Source: Vicinamibacteria bacterium (GTDB lineage Bacteria; Acidobacteriota; Vicinamibacteria; Vicinamibacterales; UBA8438). Taken from it: a DNA stretch of 35,473 nt. Below the pieces are notes generated by a model. It had not been told where the DNA came from. It saw nothing but the letters and a program-made list of their open reading frames with translations, and made no database searches. The number at the start of each line of letters is the position of its first letter. Positions within the stretch are counted from its first letter, which is position 1. Shown piece after piece: positions 25,677-32,488 of the stretch. Where the stretch lies: NCBI GenBank assembly GCA_022820825.1, contig JAJEEU010000074.1, positions 1 through 35,473 on the forward strand, given 5' to 3'. The position numbers and the translations under genes were made by a program.

Positions 25677-26177
25677 GTGCGGACACGAAATCTGGTAGCG
25701 GCGATGGCTCTGGTGGGCGTGGGCGTGGCGATCGGTTGGACCTCGGCGCCGGGAAAGGCCGCGGCGGCCGCCGGGACGTTGACCGCGCAGGACTACGCGG
25801 AGATCGAGCAGCTCTACTGGCGCTACAACCACGGCGGCGACTTCCGGGACAGCGAGCTGTGGCTGTCGGCGTTCGCGGATGATGCAGTCTTCACCGTGGT
25901 GGGCGGGAGGACGCTCCGCGGCATGGACGAGCTCGAGGCCATGCGGGTCGAACGCGACGCCGGGCACGGTGACCGGGGCCGGCGCCACTGGAATAACGGC
26001 TGGCGCATCGTGCCGACGGCCGAGGGCGCCGCGGCCCGCGTCTACTGGATCGTGGTGGACGTGGGCAGCGGGACGCCGTTCACCGACAGGTCCGGCTACT
26101 ACGACGACAAGTACGTAAGGACGGCGGACGGCTGGCGCATCAAGGAGCGGGTCATTACCTTCGACAGCGCGGAGTAG
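25677..26177 (+). CDS. Secreted NTF2/SnoaL-like protein A
   Basis: 166-aa protein starting at GTG 25677 after GGAGGGAGG. A signal or anchor segment (LVAAMALVGVGVAIGW) precedes a SnoaL/NTF2-like domain: LTAQDYAEIEQLYWRYNHGGDF, DAVFTVVGGR, RRHWNNGWRIVPTAEGAAARVYWIVVDVG, GYYDDKYVRTADGWRIKERVI. Nearly every block recurs in the next gene, so the two arose by tandem duplication. The aromatic-lined pocket of this fold may act on or bind small hydrophobic molecules. No catalytic dyad can be asserted. It follows member 5 in the operon. Confidence 0.88.
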   Translation: MRTRNLVAAMALVGVGVAIGWTSAPGKAAAAAGTLTAQDYAEIEQLYWRYNHGGDFRDSELWLSAFADDAVFTVVGGRTLRGMDELEAMRVERDAGHGDRGRRHWNNGWRIVPTAEGAAARVYWIVVDVGSGTPFTDRSGYYDDKYVRTADGWRIKERVITFDSAE

Positions 26178-26238
26178 CACCCGAACGACGGCCGCGCCCA
26201 TCCATGGCTCGCGGACCGGCAACCGAACAGGAGGAATG

Positions 26239-26739
26239 ATGCGGACAAGAAACCTGATGGTGGCGATTGCGTTGGTGGGAGCGGGCGTGGCGATCGGCTG
26301 GTTTTCGGCGCCGGGCGGCGTCTCCGCCGCGGACGGCGCGCTGACGGCGCAGGACTACGCCGAGATCGAGCAGTTGTACTGGCGCTACAACCAGGGGTCG
26401 GACTTCCGTGACGCCGACGTCTTTCTGTCGGCGTTCGCCGAGGACGCGGTCTTCAACGTGGGCCAGCGGACGATCAGCGGCATGGATGAGCTTACCGCGT
26501 ACCGCGTGGAGCGGCACGCGGGGCAGACGGGCGACACCGGCGTGCGCCACTGGAACAACGGCTGGCGCATCGTGCCGACCGCCGACGGCGCCCAGGCGCG
26601 CGTCTACTGGATGCTGGTGGACGTCAGCGACGGGCAGCCCAAGCAGACGGCATCGGGCTACTACGAAGACGAGTACGTCAAGACGGCGGACGGCTGGAAG
26701 TTCAAGACCCGAACCATCAACTTCGACCGCGCCGGCTAA
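26239..26739 (+). CDS. Secreted NTF2/SnoaL-like protein B
   Basis: 166-aa paralogue of the preceding gene: MRTRNLMVAIALVGAGVAIGW, LTAQDYAEIEQLYWRYNQG, DAVFNVG, RHWNNGWRIVPTADGAQARVYW, GYYEDEYVKTADGWKFKTRTI. ATG 26239 was chosen over ATG 26236 because AGGAGG (26229-26234) is then better spaced and the start matches copy A (MRTRN). Last gene of the nine-gene operon. Copy 2 of the structured repeat begins at the base right after its TAA. Function unknown. Confidence 0.88.
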   Translation: MRTRNLMVAIALVGAGVAIGWFSAPGGVSAADGALTAQDYAEIEQLYWRYNQGSDFRDADVFLSAFAEDAVFNVGQRTISGMDELTAYRVERHAGQTGDTGVRHWNNGWRIVPTADGAQARVYWMLVDVSDGQPKQTASGYYEDEYVKTADGWKFKTRTINFDRAG

Positions 26740-26859
26740 GGGGACGGCGAACACGGAAGCGGTCGTCCCCAAGCCGCGCACAGCGCGGCCCGGCGGCAGC
26801 GGCGCGGGGCGACGGGGCCTCGCTAGCTGCCGCCGGGGGGTTTGGGGGCGCAGCCCCCA
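26740..26859 (+). repeat. Structured multi-hairpin element, copy 2
   Basis: Same order and orientation as copy 1: GGGGACGGC (26740-26748) with GTCGTCCCC (26762-26770; one G-U wobble), GCCGCGC-ACA-GCGCGGC (26773-26789, identical to copy 1), CCGGCGGCAGC (26790-26800) with GCTGCCGCCGG (26826-26836), and GGGGGC-GCA-GCCCCC (26844-26858). It starts one base after the operon's last stop and lies between convergent genes, so here it may act as a terminator or 3' structure; there is no T-run. Primary sequence differs from copy 1 mostly where pairing is kept. Confidence 0.85.
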
Positions 26860-26878
26860 TCTAACGAAGCCGTCCGTG

Positions 26879-27406
26879 TTACCAAGCTGTCGATCTGGAC
26901 TCCGTCTCCCAGCGGGTCTGACTCCAGCTCCGCATGGAGCCGCGGGTCTGGATCCGCCAACCGTCGGGGGTGCGGGTGAACGTGTCGAAGTAGTGGCCAT
27001 GCCCGACGATCGCGGGAGGCGACTGCAGGGTATCGACCACGATCCAGTAGCCCCGGCCCTTGGCGCCCTCCGGGGTGCCCTTGACGATGATGTTGACGGT
27101 CACGTGCGTGATCCCCGTGCCCTCGGCGCCCGGCCGCTGGCGGAACCGCGCGCGCAGCCCCTCGTGCCCTTCCCAGACCTCGCCGCCGCCGGTCGTGAAG
27201 ACGGCGTCTTCAGCGTAGGCCGAGAGGTACAGCTCCTCGTCCTGGAAATCCAGGCCCTGGGCATAGCGGTAGTAGAGCCGCTCGATCTCCGCGATGTCCT
27301 GTCCGGTGAGCTCGCCCGAGCCGCTGCGTCCCTGGGCGTACGCCCAGCCGACGGCCGCGACCGCACCGATCGCCACGATTCCAACCAACACACGCCAGTT
27401 CCGCAT
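26879..27406 (-). CDS. Secreted NTF2/SnoaL-like protein C
   Basis: 175-aa protein with AGGAGG before ATG 27406 and a signal peptide or N-terminal anchor (WRVLVGIVAIGAVAAVGWAYAQ). The domain reads LTGQDIAEIERLYYRYAQGLDF, DAVFTTGGGEVWEGHEGL, THVTVNIIVKGTPEGAKGRGYWIVVDT and GHYFDTFTRTPDGWRIQTRG. It belongs to the same family as the genes at 1091, 25677 and 26239 but is more distant, with a THVTVN segment in place of RHWNNGWR. It is downstream of the NHL propeller (80-bp gap) and probably co-transcribed with it. Confidence 0.87.
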   Translation of the reverse strand: MRNWRVLVGIVAIGAVAAVGWAYAQGRSGSGELTGQDIAEIERLYYRYAQGLDFQDEELYLSAYAEDAVFTTGGGEVWEGHEGLRARFRQRPGAEGTGITHVTVNIIVKGTPEGAKGRGYWIVVDTLQSPPAIVGHGHYFDTFTRTPDGWRIQTRGSMRSWSQTRWETESRSTAW

Positions 27407-27486
27407 TGCGAATCCTCCTGTGATTCCGGATGTTCCAGCGCGGGCCCCGCGCCGCGCATGCTTGCTGAATGATAAGGGAGACGGAG

Positions 27487-28677
27487 TCAGCGCCGGTCCA
27501 GGCGCCGGAACTTCTGCACGCGCTGGCCGGTGTTCACCTCGGTCGTGTACAGGTTTCCCTGCGAGTCGATGGCGATGTTGTGCACCGCGTGGAACTGGCC
27601 GGCCCAGCGTCCGGGCCGGCCGACGCGTCCCAGCACCGTGTGCGTCACGCGGTCGACGATCCGCATCTCGTTGTTGACGCTGTCGACCATGAAGAGGAAG
27701 GTCTGGTCGGCGTCCCCCGACAGCGCCATGTCGGATACCGATCCGTTCAGCAGCGTGGCCGGCTCGAAGTACGCCTCCGCCACGAACGTGCCGTCCTTGC
27801 GGAAGACGTGGTAGCGGTTGCCGACGCGGTCGCAGGCGTAGACGAGCCCGTCGCGGGACGCATGGACGCAGTGCACCGGGTTGCGGAACTGGTGCGCCGG
27901 CGGCGCGGCCGGGTCGTACGTGGATAGCGGCGCGTCGTCGGGACGGCGGCCGTAGGCGCCCCAGTGGCGCTTGTACTCGCCCGTCTCGGAGTCGAATACG
28001 ATGACCCGCCGGTTCCCGTAGCCGTCGGCTACGTACACCTCGTCGGCTTCCACGTCGACGAACACGTCCGCGGGACGGCCGAGGTTGGCGGTGTCGTTGC
28101 TGTTCATCTCGTTGCCGGGCCGGCCGATCTGCAGGACGAACTCGCCGGCGGACGTGAACTTCAGCACGTGCCGGTCGGTCTGGCCGTTGCCGGCCAGCCA
28201 GATGAAGCCCTCGTCGTCGGCGAAGATTCCGTGCTCGTTGGCCGGCCAGTCGTAGCCGTCGCCCGCACCGCCCCAGGCGTCCAACAGGTTGCCGCTCAGG
28301 TCGAACGCCAGGACCGGGGGCGCCGCGACGCAGCACTTGCCGAGCGGCGGATCCTGCTCGGCAGCCCGCTCGCGATCGCTCAGCGAGCCGGGCCGCTGGA
28401 CGATCCAGACGCGGTCGTCGGGGCCGACGGCCACGCCGGCGACCTGGCCGACGATCCAGTTGCGGGGCAGGGGCTTGGGCCAGAACGGATCGACGAGGAA
28501 CTGCGGCACCCCGGCGGCCGTCTCGTCCACCGCGACCGTCGTCGGGGCGTGCACCGCGCGGCGTTCGAACGGGACCTCCGCCGCCGAAGTCTGACCGGCC
28601 GCCGGCGCCGCCGGAAGCACCAGGCCCGCAAGCACGACGACTGCCGCGGTCCCGAGCGTCCTTGTTGTAGTCCGCAT
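27487..28677 (-). CDS. Exported NHL propeller, amidating-lyase-like
   Basis: 396-aa protein with a signal peptide (AAVVVLAGLVLPAAPAAGQ) and a six-bladed NHL propeller: VAGVAVGPDDRVWIVQR, NEHGIFADDEGFIWLAG, GRPADVFVDVEADEVYVADGYGNRRV, RNPVHCVHASRDGLVYACDR and HAVHNIAIDSQGNLYTTEV. It keeps equivalents of three histidines (NEHG, PVHC, AVHN) and a Tyr in VADGYGNRR, which resembles the DGYCNSR active-site region of peptidyl-alpha-hydroxyglycine amidating lyase. Lyase-like chemistry is therefore possible, but many such propellers are only binding proteins. Upstream of the SnoaL gene in the same orientation and divergent from family member 6. Confidence 0.88.
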   Translation of the reverse strand: MRTTTRTLGTAAVVVLAGLVLPAAPAAGQTSAAEVPFERRAVHAPTTVAVDETAAGVPQFLVDPFWPKPLPRNWIVGQVAGVAVGPDDRVWIVQRPGSLSDRERAAEQDPPLGKCCVAAPPVLAFDLSGNLLDAWGGAGDGYDWPANEHGIFADDEGFIWLAGNGQTDRHVLKFTSAGEFVLQIGRPGNEMNSNDTANLGRPADVFVDVEADEVYVADGYGNRRVIVFDSETGEYKRHWGAYGRRPDDAPLSTYDPAAPPAHQFRNPVHCVHASRDGLVYACDRVGNRYHVFRKDGTFVAEAYFEPATLLNGSVSDMALSGDADQTFLFMVDSVNNEMRIVDRVTHTVLGRVGRPGRWAGQFHAVHNIAIDSQGNLYTTEVNTGQRVQKFRRLDRR

Positions 28678-28719
28678 AGCGTCCCCCTTCGCCCGCGCTC
28701 CGCCGCGGTCCTCTCATGC

Positions 28720-28725
28720 TATCGT
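28720..28725 (+). promoter_or_regulatory. Extended -10 of family member 6, probably leaderless
   Basis: TGC-TATCGT (TG at 28717-28718) ends seven bases before ATG 28733, with no ribosome-binding site between. Transcription would start at or very near the initiation codon. Confidence 0.35.
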
Positions 28726-28732
28726 TTCGCGC

Positions 28733-29770
28733 ATGTCGGGAGCGCGATGGGTCGGTCTGGCGGCGGTCTTGATGCTGCTGATGGCAGCGCCGATGCCGGC
28801 CGCGGCACAGGCAGACGTTCCGGAAGTGCGAGAGTGGACCGCGCCGCGGACGCCGGACGGGCAACCTGATATCCAGGGCGTCTGGACGAACTCGACCATG
28901 ACACCCCTGGAGCGGCCCGCCCGCCTGGCGGACAAGGCGTTCTACAGCGAGGCGGAGGCGGCCGAACTGGAGGGAGCAGCGTCCGAGCGCCGGCAGCGCG
29001 CCTTCGAGCCGGGCGGAACCCGGGTGCAGCGCCTGCCGCCGGGCAGCCGCTTTGCCGGCTACAACGGCGCCATCTGGTCCCATGCACGCACGATCGCACC
29101 GACGCGGCGCACGTCCATGGTCGTCGATCCGCCGGACGGCCGGGTTCCGTTGCGGCCCGCGGCCGAAGAGCGGCGCGACTTCCTGGTAGCCAACCGCTCC
29201 GACACCTACGACAACATGAGCGTCTACAGCCGCTGCATAACGCGCGGCATTCCCGGCGCGCTCATTCCGAACTTCTACAACGCCGGCAACCTCATTCTCC
29301 AGACGCCCGGCTACGTCGTGATCCTGACCGAGATGATCGGCGAGGCCCGTTTCATCCCGCTGGACGACCGCCCGCGGATCAGTTCCTCGATCGGCCTGTG
29401 GATGGGCGACTCGCGCGGCCGCTGGGAGGGTGAGACGCTGGTCGTCGAGACGACGAACTTCACGGAGAAGGGCTGGATCACCCCCAACCAGAACGCCGGC
29501 CGCATGCACGGCGTGCCGGTCACCCGCGACCTCCGGGTGGTCGAACGGTTCACGCGCGTGAGCGAGGACGTGCTCGACTGGCGCGCCACCGTCGAGGATC
29601 CGCAGGTCTACGCGGCGCCCTGGACCCTCGAGCTGCCGCTCACGCGCGATCCCGCCTACGACCTGTACGAGTACGCCTGCCACGAGGGGAACTACTCGGT
29701 TCCCAACATCCTCCGCGGCGCCCGCGTGCAGGAGCGCGAGGCCGCCGCGTCCGGTGAGCCGGGCCGGTAG
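28733..29770 (+). CDS. Secreted TPWG-family protein, member 6
   Basis: 345-aa secreted protein (signal peptide ends near PAAAQ). The opening block is altered to TPDGQPDIQGVWTN with PLERPARL. The central block is SRCITRGIPGALIPNFYNAGN, so the NHN of YNHNY is lost. The block normally EMIHDAR reads EMIGEAR, losing its His. RWEGETLVVETTNFTEK, VVERFTRVSEDVLDWRATV and YEYACHEGNYSVPNILRGAR are kept. It is the most diverged of the canonical branch and stands alone, divergent from the NHL propeller and four bases from the convergent DinB-like gene. Function unknown. Confidence 0.86.
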   Translation: MSGARWVGLAAVLMLLMAAPMPAAAQADVPEVREWTAPRTPDGQPDIQGVWTNSTMTPLERPARLADKAFYSEAEAAELEGAASERRQRAFEPGGTRVQRLPPGSRFAGYNGAIWSHARTIAPTRRTSMVVDPPDGRVPLRPAAEERRDFLVANRSDTYDNMSVYSRCITRGIPGALIPNFYNAGNLILQTPGYVVILTEMIGEARFIPLDDRPRISSSIGLWMGDSRGRWEGETLVVETTNFTEKGWITPNQNAGRMHGVPVTRDLRVVERFTRVSEDVLDWRATVEDPQVYAAPWTLELPLTRDPAYDLYEYACHEGNYSVPNILRGARVQEREAAASGEPGR

Positions 29771-29774
29771 CGGG

Positions 29775-30260
29775 CTAGCCGGCCGGCCAGATGCCCAGCG
29801 CCCGCCGCAGGGCGATCAGTTGTCCCACGTGATAGCCGTTGTGGTCGAGCAGGATGAGCGCGGTGCGCAGCGTATGGTGGTCTGCCTTCTCGGCCGCCGG
29901 GACGCTCGCAAACGGGTCGCGACCCGGGTCTTCGACGAGCTGCGCCATGGCCTCGGCAGCCTCCAGCGCACCCCGGCAGCTCGCTGACCACGCCTCCGCG
30001 GACGGCGGCTCCGGGCTTGCCGGCCAGTAGCCCGCCGGCCACTCCCGCGCCTGGTAGGCGGCATCTCTGCAGTAGGACACGAGGTCCTCGCCCGCCAGCC
30101 GCAGGTGCTCGACGTGCTGCCAGGCCGTGTGCGCGTGCCCCTCGACCTTCCGCCCGGCAAGCTCCACGGGAAATCCCTCCAGTGCCGCGGCCAGCCCGGC
30201 ATGCGAGTGGCTCCGCCGCAGCAGTTTCGCAACCGTCGCTCGCAACTGTTCGGTGCTCAT
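29775..30260 (-). CDS. DinB-family protein
   Basis: 161-aa cytoplasmic four-helix protein of the DinB/YfiT-like superfamily. The conserved metal-site histidines are visible in AWQHVEHLRLAGEDL (residues about 46-60) and HNGYHVGQLIALRRALG (about 139-155). Family members are divalent-metal-dependent thiol-S-transferases or uncharacterised stress proteins. No partner enzyme for bacillithiol or mycothiol is nearby, except that the PIG-L deacetylase at 9173 belongs to a family that includes thiol-biosynthetic enzymes; a link would be speculative. Confidence 0.85.
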   Translation of the reverse strand: MSTEQLRATVAKLLRRSHSHAGLAAALEGFPVELAGRKVEGHAHTAWQHVEHLRLAGEDLVSYCRDAAYQAREWPAGYWPASPEPPSAEAWSASCRGALEAAEAMAQLVEDPGRDPFASVPAAEKADHHTLRTALILLDHNGYHVGQLIALRRALGIWPAG

Positions 30261-30314
30261 GGGGCGGAGGATACCTCACCGGCTTCCGACCGCGGTCGCC
30301 ATAGCGCGCCGTCG

Positions 30315-30737
30315 CTACTCCGGGCCGGCGAAGGGATTGCTGATAGTCACTTGCTCGATGGCGTAGCCGGGCTGCATGTCCTCGGTATGCAGCGTCGCGC
30401 AGGATCCGTTCAGCGCGGCGCGGACTACGAGCGCGTCCCAGACGGACAGATTGTGAAGGCGGTGCAGGTCGATTGCGGCCAGCAGATCGGGCGGGTGCAG
30501 CGTGACGACGTCGAACCGCGTGTACACCTCGACGCGTCGGCGCGCGTCCTCGCTGCTCAATCCGAGCTTGCGGGTGGCGGCGGCGAAGTACTCCTGCAGC
30601 ACCTGTAGCGACAGCACGCCGCACCGCTCGCGTAACAGGCGGCGGATGAGGTCACGTGCACGCGACTGCTTGCGCGGGTCGCGCGCGTCATCGGCGTAGA
30701 TCAGTACGTTCGTGTCGATGAACTCACGGCCGCTCAT
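30315..30737 (-). CDS. vapC: PIN-domain toxin (VapC-like)
   Basis: 140-aa PIN ribonuclease: REFIDTNVLIYADD (first Asp), SLQVLQEYFAAATRK (Glu), LSVWDALVVRAA (Asp) and a C-terminal HTEDMQ (acidic). All four acidic positions for Mg-dependent RNA cleavage are present. ATG 30737 was chosen because GAGGAG lies four bases upstream, and it overlaps the antitoxin stop by 14 bp, typical for toxin-antitoxin operons. VapC toxins commonly cut tRNA or rRNA; the target here is unknown. Confidence 0.9.
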   Translation of the reverse strand: MSGREFIDTNVLIYADDARDPRKQSRARDLIRRLLRERCGVLSLQVLQEYFAAATRKLGLSSEDARRRVEVYTRFDVVTLHPPDLLAAIDLHRLHNLSVWDALVVRAALNGSCATLHTEDMQPGYAIEQVTISNPFAGPE

Positions 30738-30948
30738 GCAACTCCTCACGGGACCACGCGCCCTGCGAGCGGCCGGTATCCTCCGACCACAACTGCTCGA
30801 GTTGACCGACGGTCGCTTCCACGTCGTCGAGCCGCGCCAGGTCCTGCAGGTAGTCGCGGATGATCTGGTTCAGCGTCGTGCCGCGGACCGCCGCGATGCG
30901 CCGCGCTTCGGCCAGGATCCGCGCGTCAACGGATAGCGTTACATTCAT
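30724..30948 (-). CDS. Ribbon-helix-helix antitoxin of the first TA pair
   Basis: 74-aa protein starting at ATG 30948 (an in-frame GTG at 30954 is the alternative). The N terminus MNVTLSVDARILAEARRIAA is a ribbon-helix-helix DNA-binding domain (RGTTLNQIIRDYLQDL), and the C-terminal WSEDTGRSQGAW region is likely to bind the toxin. It probably represses its own promoter through the palindrome at 30952-30979. The -10 is so close that the mRNA probably starts at this ATG without a leader. Confidence 0.85.
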   Translation of the reverse strand: MNVTLSVDARILAEARRIAAVRGTTLNQIIRDYLQDLARLDDVEATVGQLEQLWSEDTGRSQGAWSREELHERP

Positions 30949-30951
30949 GCG

Positions 30952-30983
30952 CACATATTATGTGCGCACGTAATATGTGTCAA
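30952..30983 (-). promoter_or_regulatory. Strong sigma70 promoter merged with a palindromic operator
   Basis: Minus strand: TTGACA (30978-30983), exactly 17 bp, then TAATAT (30955-30960). The plus-strand arms CACATATTA (30952-30960) and TAATATGTG (30971-30979) flank GTGCGCAC (30962-30969), giving a 28-bp palindrome with a single mismatched pair. A second, overlapping palindrome is GCGCACATA-T-TATGTGCGC (30949-30967). The operator thus covers the spacer and the -10, the expected place for autorepression by the antitoxin. Confidence 0.8.
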
Positions 30984-31030
30984 CGCGCTGCGAGTGATAC
31001 GAAAACAAGCCCGCGACTATGGATCGGACG

Positions 31031-31633
31031 TCAGAAGCCCGGCTTGAGCGTGCCGGCCCGCCGCGCCGCCTCGAGCAGCGTCGGATAGAACTGCACGAAC
31101 GTGCGCTCGACCGCGGTGTGCTCGGTGTGGCACGCGATGCACGGGGCGACGCGGTCGCCCGACAGCGGCTCGGCGGTCTCGCGCAGCGATCCGGCCGCGC
31201 CGAAGTCGTAGAACGCCCAGCCGTCGGCGAAGCGGTCGTCCTTGACCTCCGCCTCGAGCGCCACGAGATCCGCCTGGAACTGTCCGGCGTCGTTGATGGC
31301 GCCCTCCCGGCTCGACGCGCGGATCTCGAGGACGAAGATCGTCTCATCCGGCCAGCGGCCGTTCTCGAGGAAGGCGCGGTACGAGGAGGGGTTCACGAAC
31401 ACGTTCTGGAAGAGGCTCGGTCCGGAGCGTGCGCCGGGCGCGTCGTAGGTCATGTCGAGGCTGGAGCTCAGGAAAGTCCACTGCCGGTAGTCGTCCGGCC
31501 GCACGAGGTCGGTCGCGTTCACGTACCGCGGCCCGTCGGCACTCCCGGACTCCTGAGCCAGACCGGCCAGTGATCCCACGCTGCCGGCTGCCAGACCGGC
31601 GGCACACATCAACGTCAGGGCTGTTCGTTTCAT
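31031..31633 (-). CDS. Exported cytochrome P460-family protein
   Basis: 200-aa protein with a signal peptide (LTLMCAAGLAAGSVGSLAGLAQ). The C-terminal heme site CIACHTEH (Cys165, Cys168, His169) followed by TFVQFYPTLL is diagnostic for the cytochrome P460 family, as are FQNVFVNPSSYRAFLENGRWPDETIFVLE and FADGWAFYDFG. Family members include hydroxylamine-oxidising cytochrome P460 and NO-binding cytochrome c'-beta; which type this is cannot be told without locating the Lys cross-link. No ammonia- or methane-oxidation genes are seen, so NO or hydroxylamine detoxification or a different redox role is more likely. It lies between two toxin-antitoxin pairs. Confidence 0.92.
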   Translation of the reverse strand: MKRTALTLMCAAGLAAGSVGSLAGLAQESGSADGPRYVNATDLVRPDDYRQWTFLSSSLDMTYDAPGARSGPSLFQNVFVNPSSYRAFLENGRWPDETIFVLEIRASSREGAINDAGQFQADLVALEAEVKDDRFADGWAFYDFGAAGSLRETAEPLSGDRVAPCIACHTEHTAVERTFVQFYPTLLEAARRAGTLKPGF

Positions 31634-31758
31634 CGGATCAACTCATTCCTAGCGGGACTTGCCCCTCCCTTGCTGAAGGGACGCCGCTCTCATGATACCG
31701 ATGTCCTCGCCACGAGTGCGGGCAGATATTGTGCGGCCCGTTGTGCGACAATGCGGAC

Positions 31759-31959
31759 ATGGCAACGAACCTTGCGATCAACCCCGACCTGCTGGAACGG
31801 GCCCTGAAGCTCAGCGGCAAGAACACCAAGACCGCGGCCGTGACCCTGGCGCTGCAGGAGTTCATTGCACGGCGGGAACAACGGCGGTTGCTCGATCTGT
31901 TCGACTCGCTCGACTGGGATCCGACGTTCGACTACAAGGCGGAGCGCTCGCGCGGATGA
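31759..31959 (+). CDS. vapB: VapB-type antitoxin
   Basis: 66-aa protein: MATNLAINPDLLERALKLSG, then KTAAVTLALQEFIARREQRRL and LFDSLDWDPTFDYKAERSR. This matches the short VapB antitoxin family with an N-terminal DNA-binding half and a C-terminal toxin-binding tail. ATG 31759 gives the family start; an upstream in-frame extension from 31729 looks like noncoding sequence. The final TGA overlaps the toxin ATG as ATGA. Confidence 0.9.
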   Translation: MATNLAINPDLLERALKLSGKNTKTAAVTLALQEFIARREQRRLLDLFDSLDWDPTFDYKAERSRG

Positions 31960-32378
31960 GCCTCTTCGTGGACACCGGCGTCTGGTCCCTCGCCCTCCGA
32001 AGGGACTCTCCGGGCGACGCTCCCGAAACCATCCGTCTGCGGCAGGCGCTCGAATCCAGGGATGCGGTGTTCACGACCGGGCTCGTTCTCCAGGAGCTGC
32101 TCCAGGGCTTCCGCGGCCCCAAGGCCCACGACGCGATCGTGGCGCGCTTCGCGTCGCTGCCGATGATCGTGCCGGACCGTGATGACCATGTCGCGGCGGC
32201 CGATCTCCGCAACGCGTGCCGGCGTCACGGCGTCCAACTCGGGACCGTCGACGCCTTGCTCGCGCGCCTCTGCCTCCATCACGACGTGGAGCTGCTCACC
32301 ACCGATGGAGACTTCCACCACGCCGCCCGCCATGTCCCGCTACGGATCTGGCGCCCGCCGCAGCGCCCGATCCATTGA
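31956..32378 (+). CDS. vapC: VapC-type PIN toxin
   Basis: 140-aa PIN-domain ribonuclease: SLFVDTGVWSLAL (Asp5), VLQELLQGF (Glu), LGTVDALLARL (Asp) and LTTDGDFHH (Asp). The catalytic acidic set is complete. It is co-translated with its antitoxin by ATGA overlap. Different in sequence from the PIN toxin at 30315, so the two systems are not a recent duplication. Confidence 0.92.
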   Translation: MSLFVDTGVWSLALRRDSPGDAPETIRLRQALESRDAVFTTGLVLQELLQGFRGPKAHDAIVARFASLPMIVPDRDDHVAAADLRNACRRHGVQLGTVDALLARLCLHHDVELLTTDGDFHHAARHVPLRIWRPPQRPIH

Positions 32379-32449
32379 CGGCCGAATCCGCCCCGCGAGT
32401 CCGGAGCCGGCCATGAGCCCGTCGTGCCGCGCAGTGCGGTGATACGCCG

Positions 32450-32455
32450 TATAAT
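32450..32455 (+). promoter_or_regulatory. -10 element for the VWA gene
   Basis: Consensus TATAAT 34 bp upstream of ATG 32489, in a 110-bp gap. No clear -35. The setting (GCCG-TATAAT-CGGGCGA) resembles those of 11452 and 17435. AAGGAG ribosome-binding site follows. Confidence 0.5.
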
Positions 32456-32488
32456 CGGGCGACCGGTCCTCCATCCAAGGAGTAGGAC

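Noticed and set aside
27407..29683. Long minus-strand frame fused to SnoaL-like protein C
   Set aside because: It is the shadow of the NHL propeller and member 6. The true start has AGGAGG and a signal peptide at 27406.
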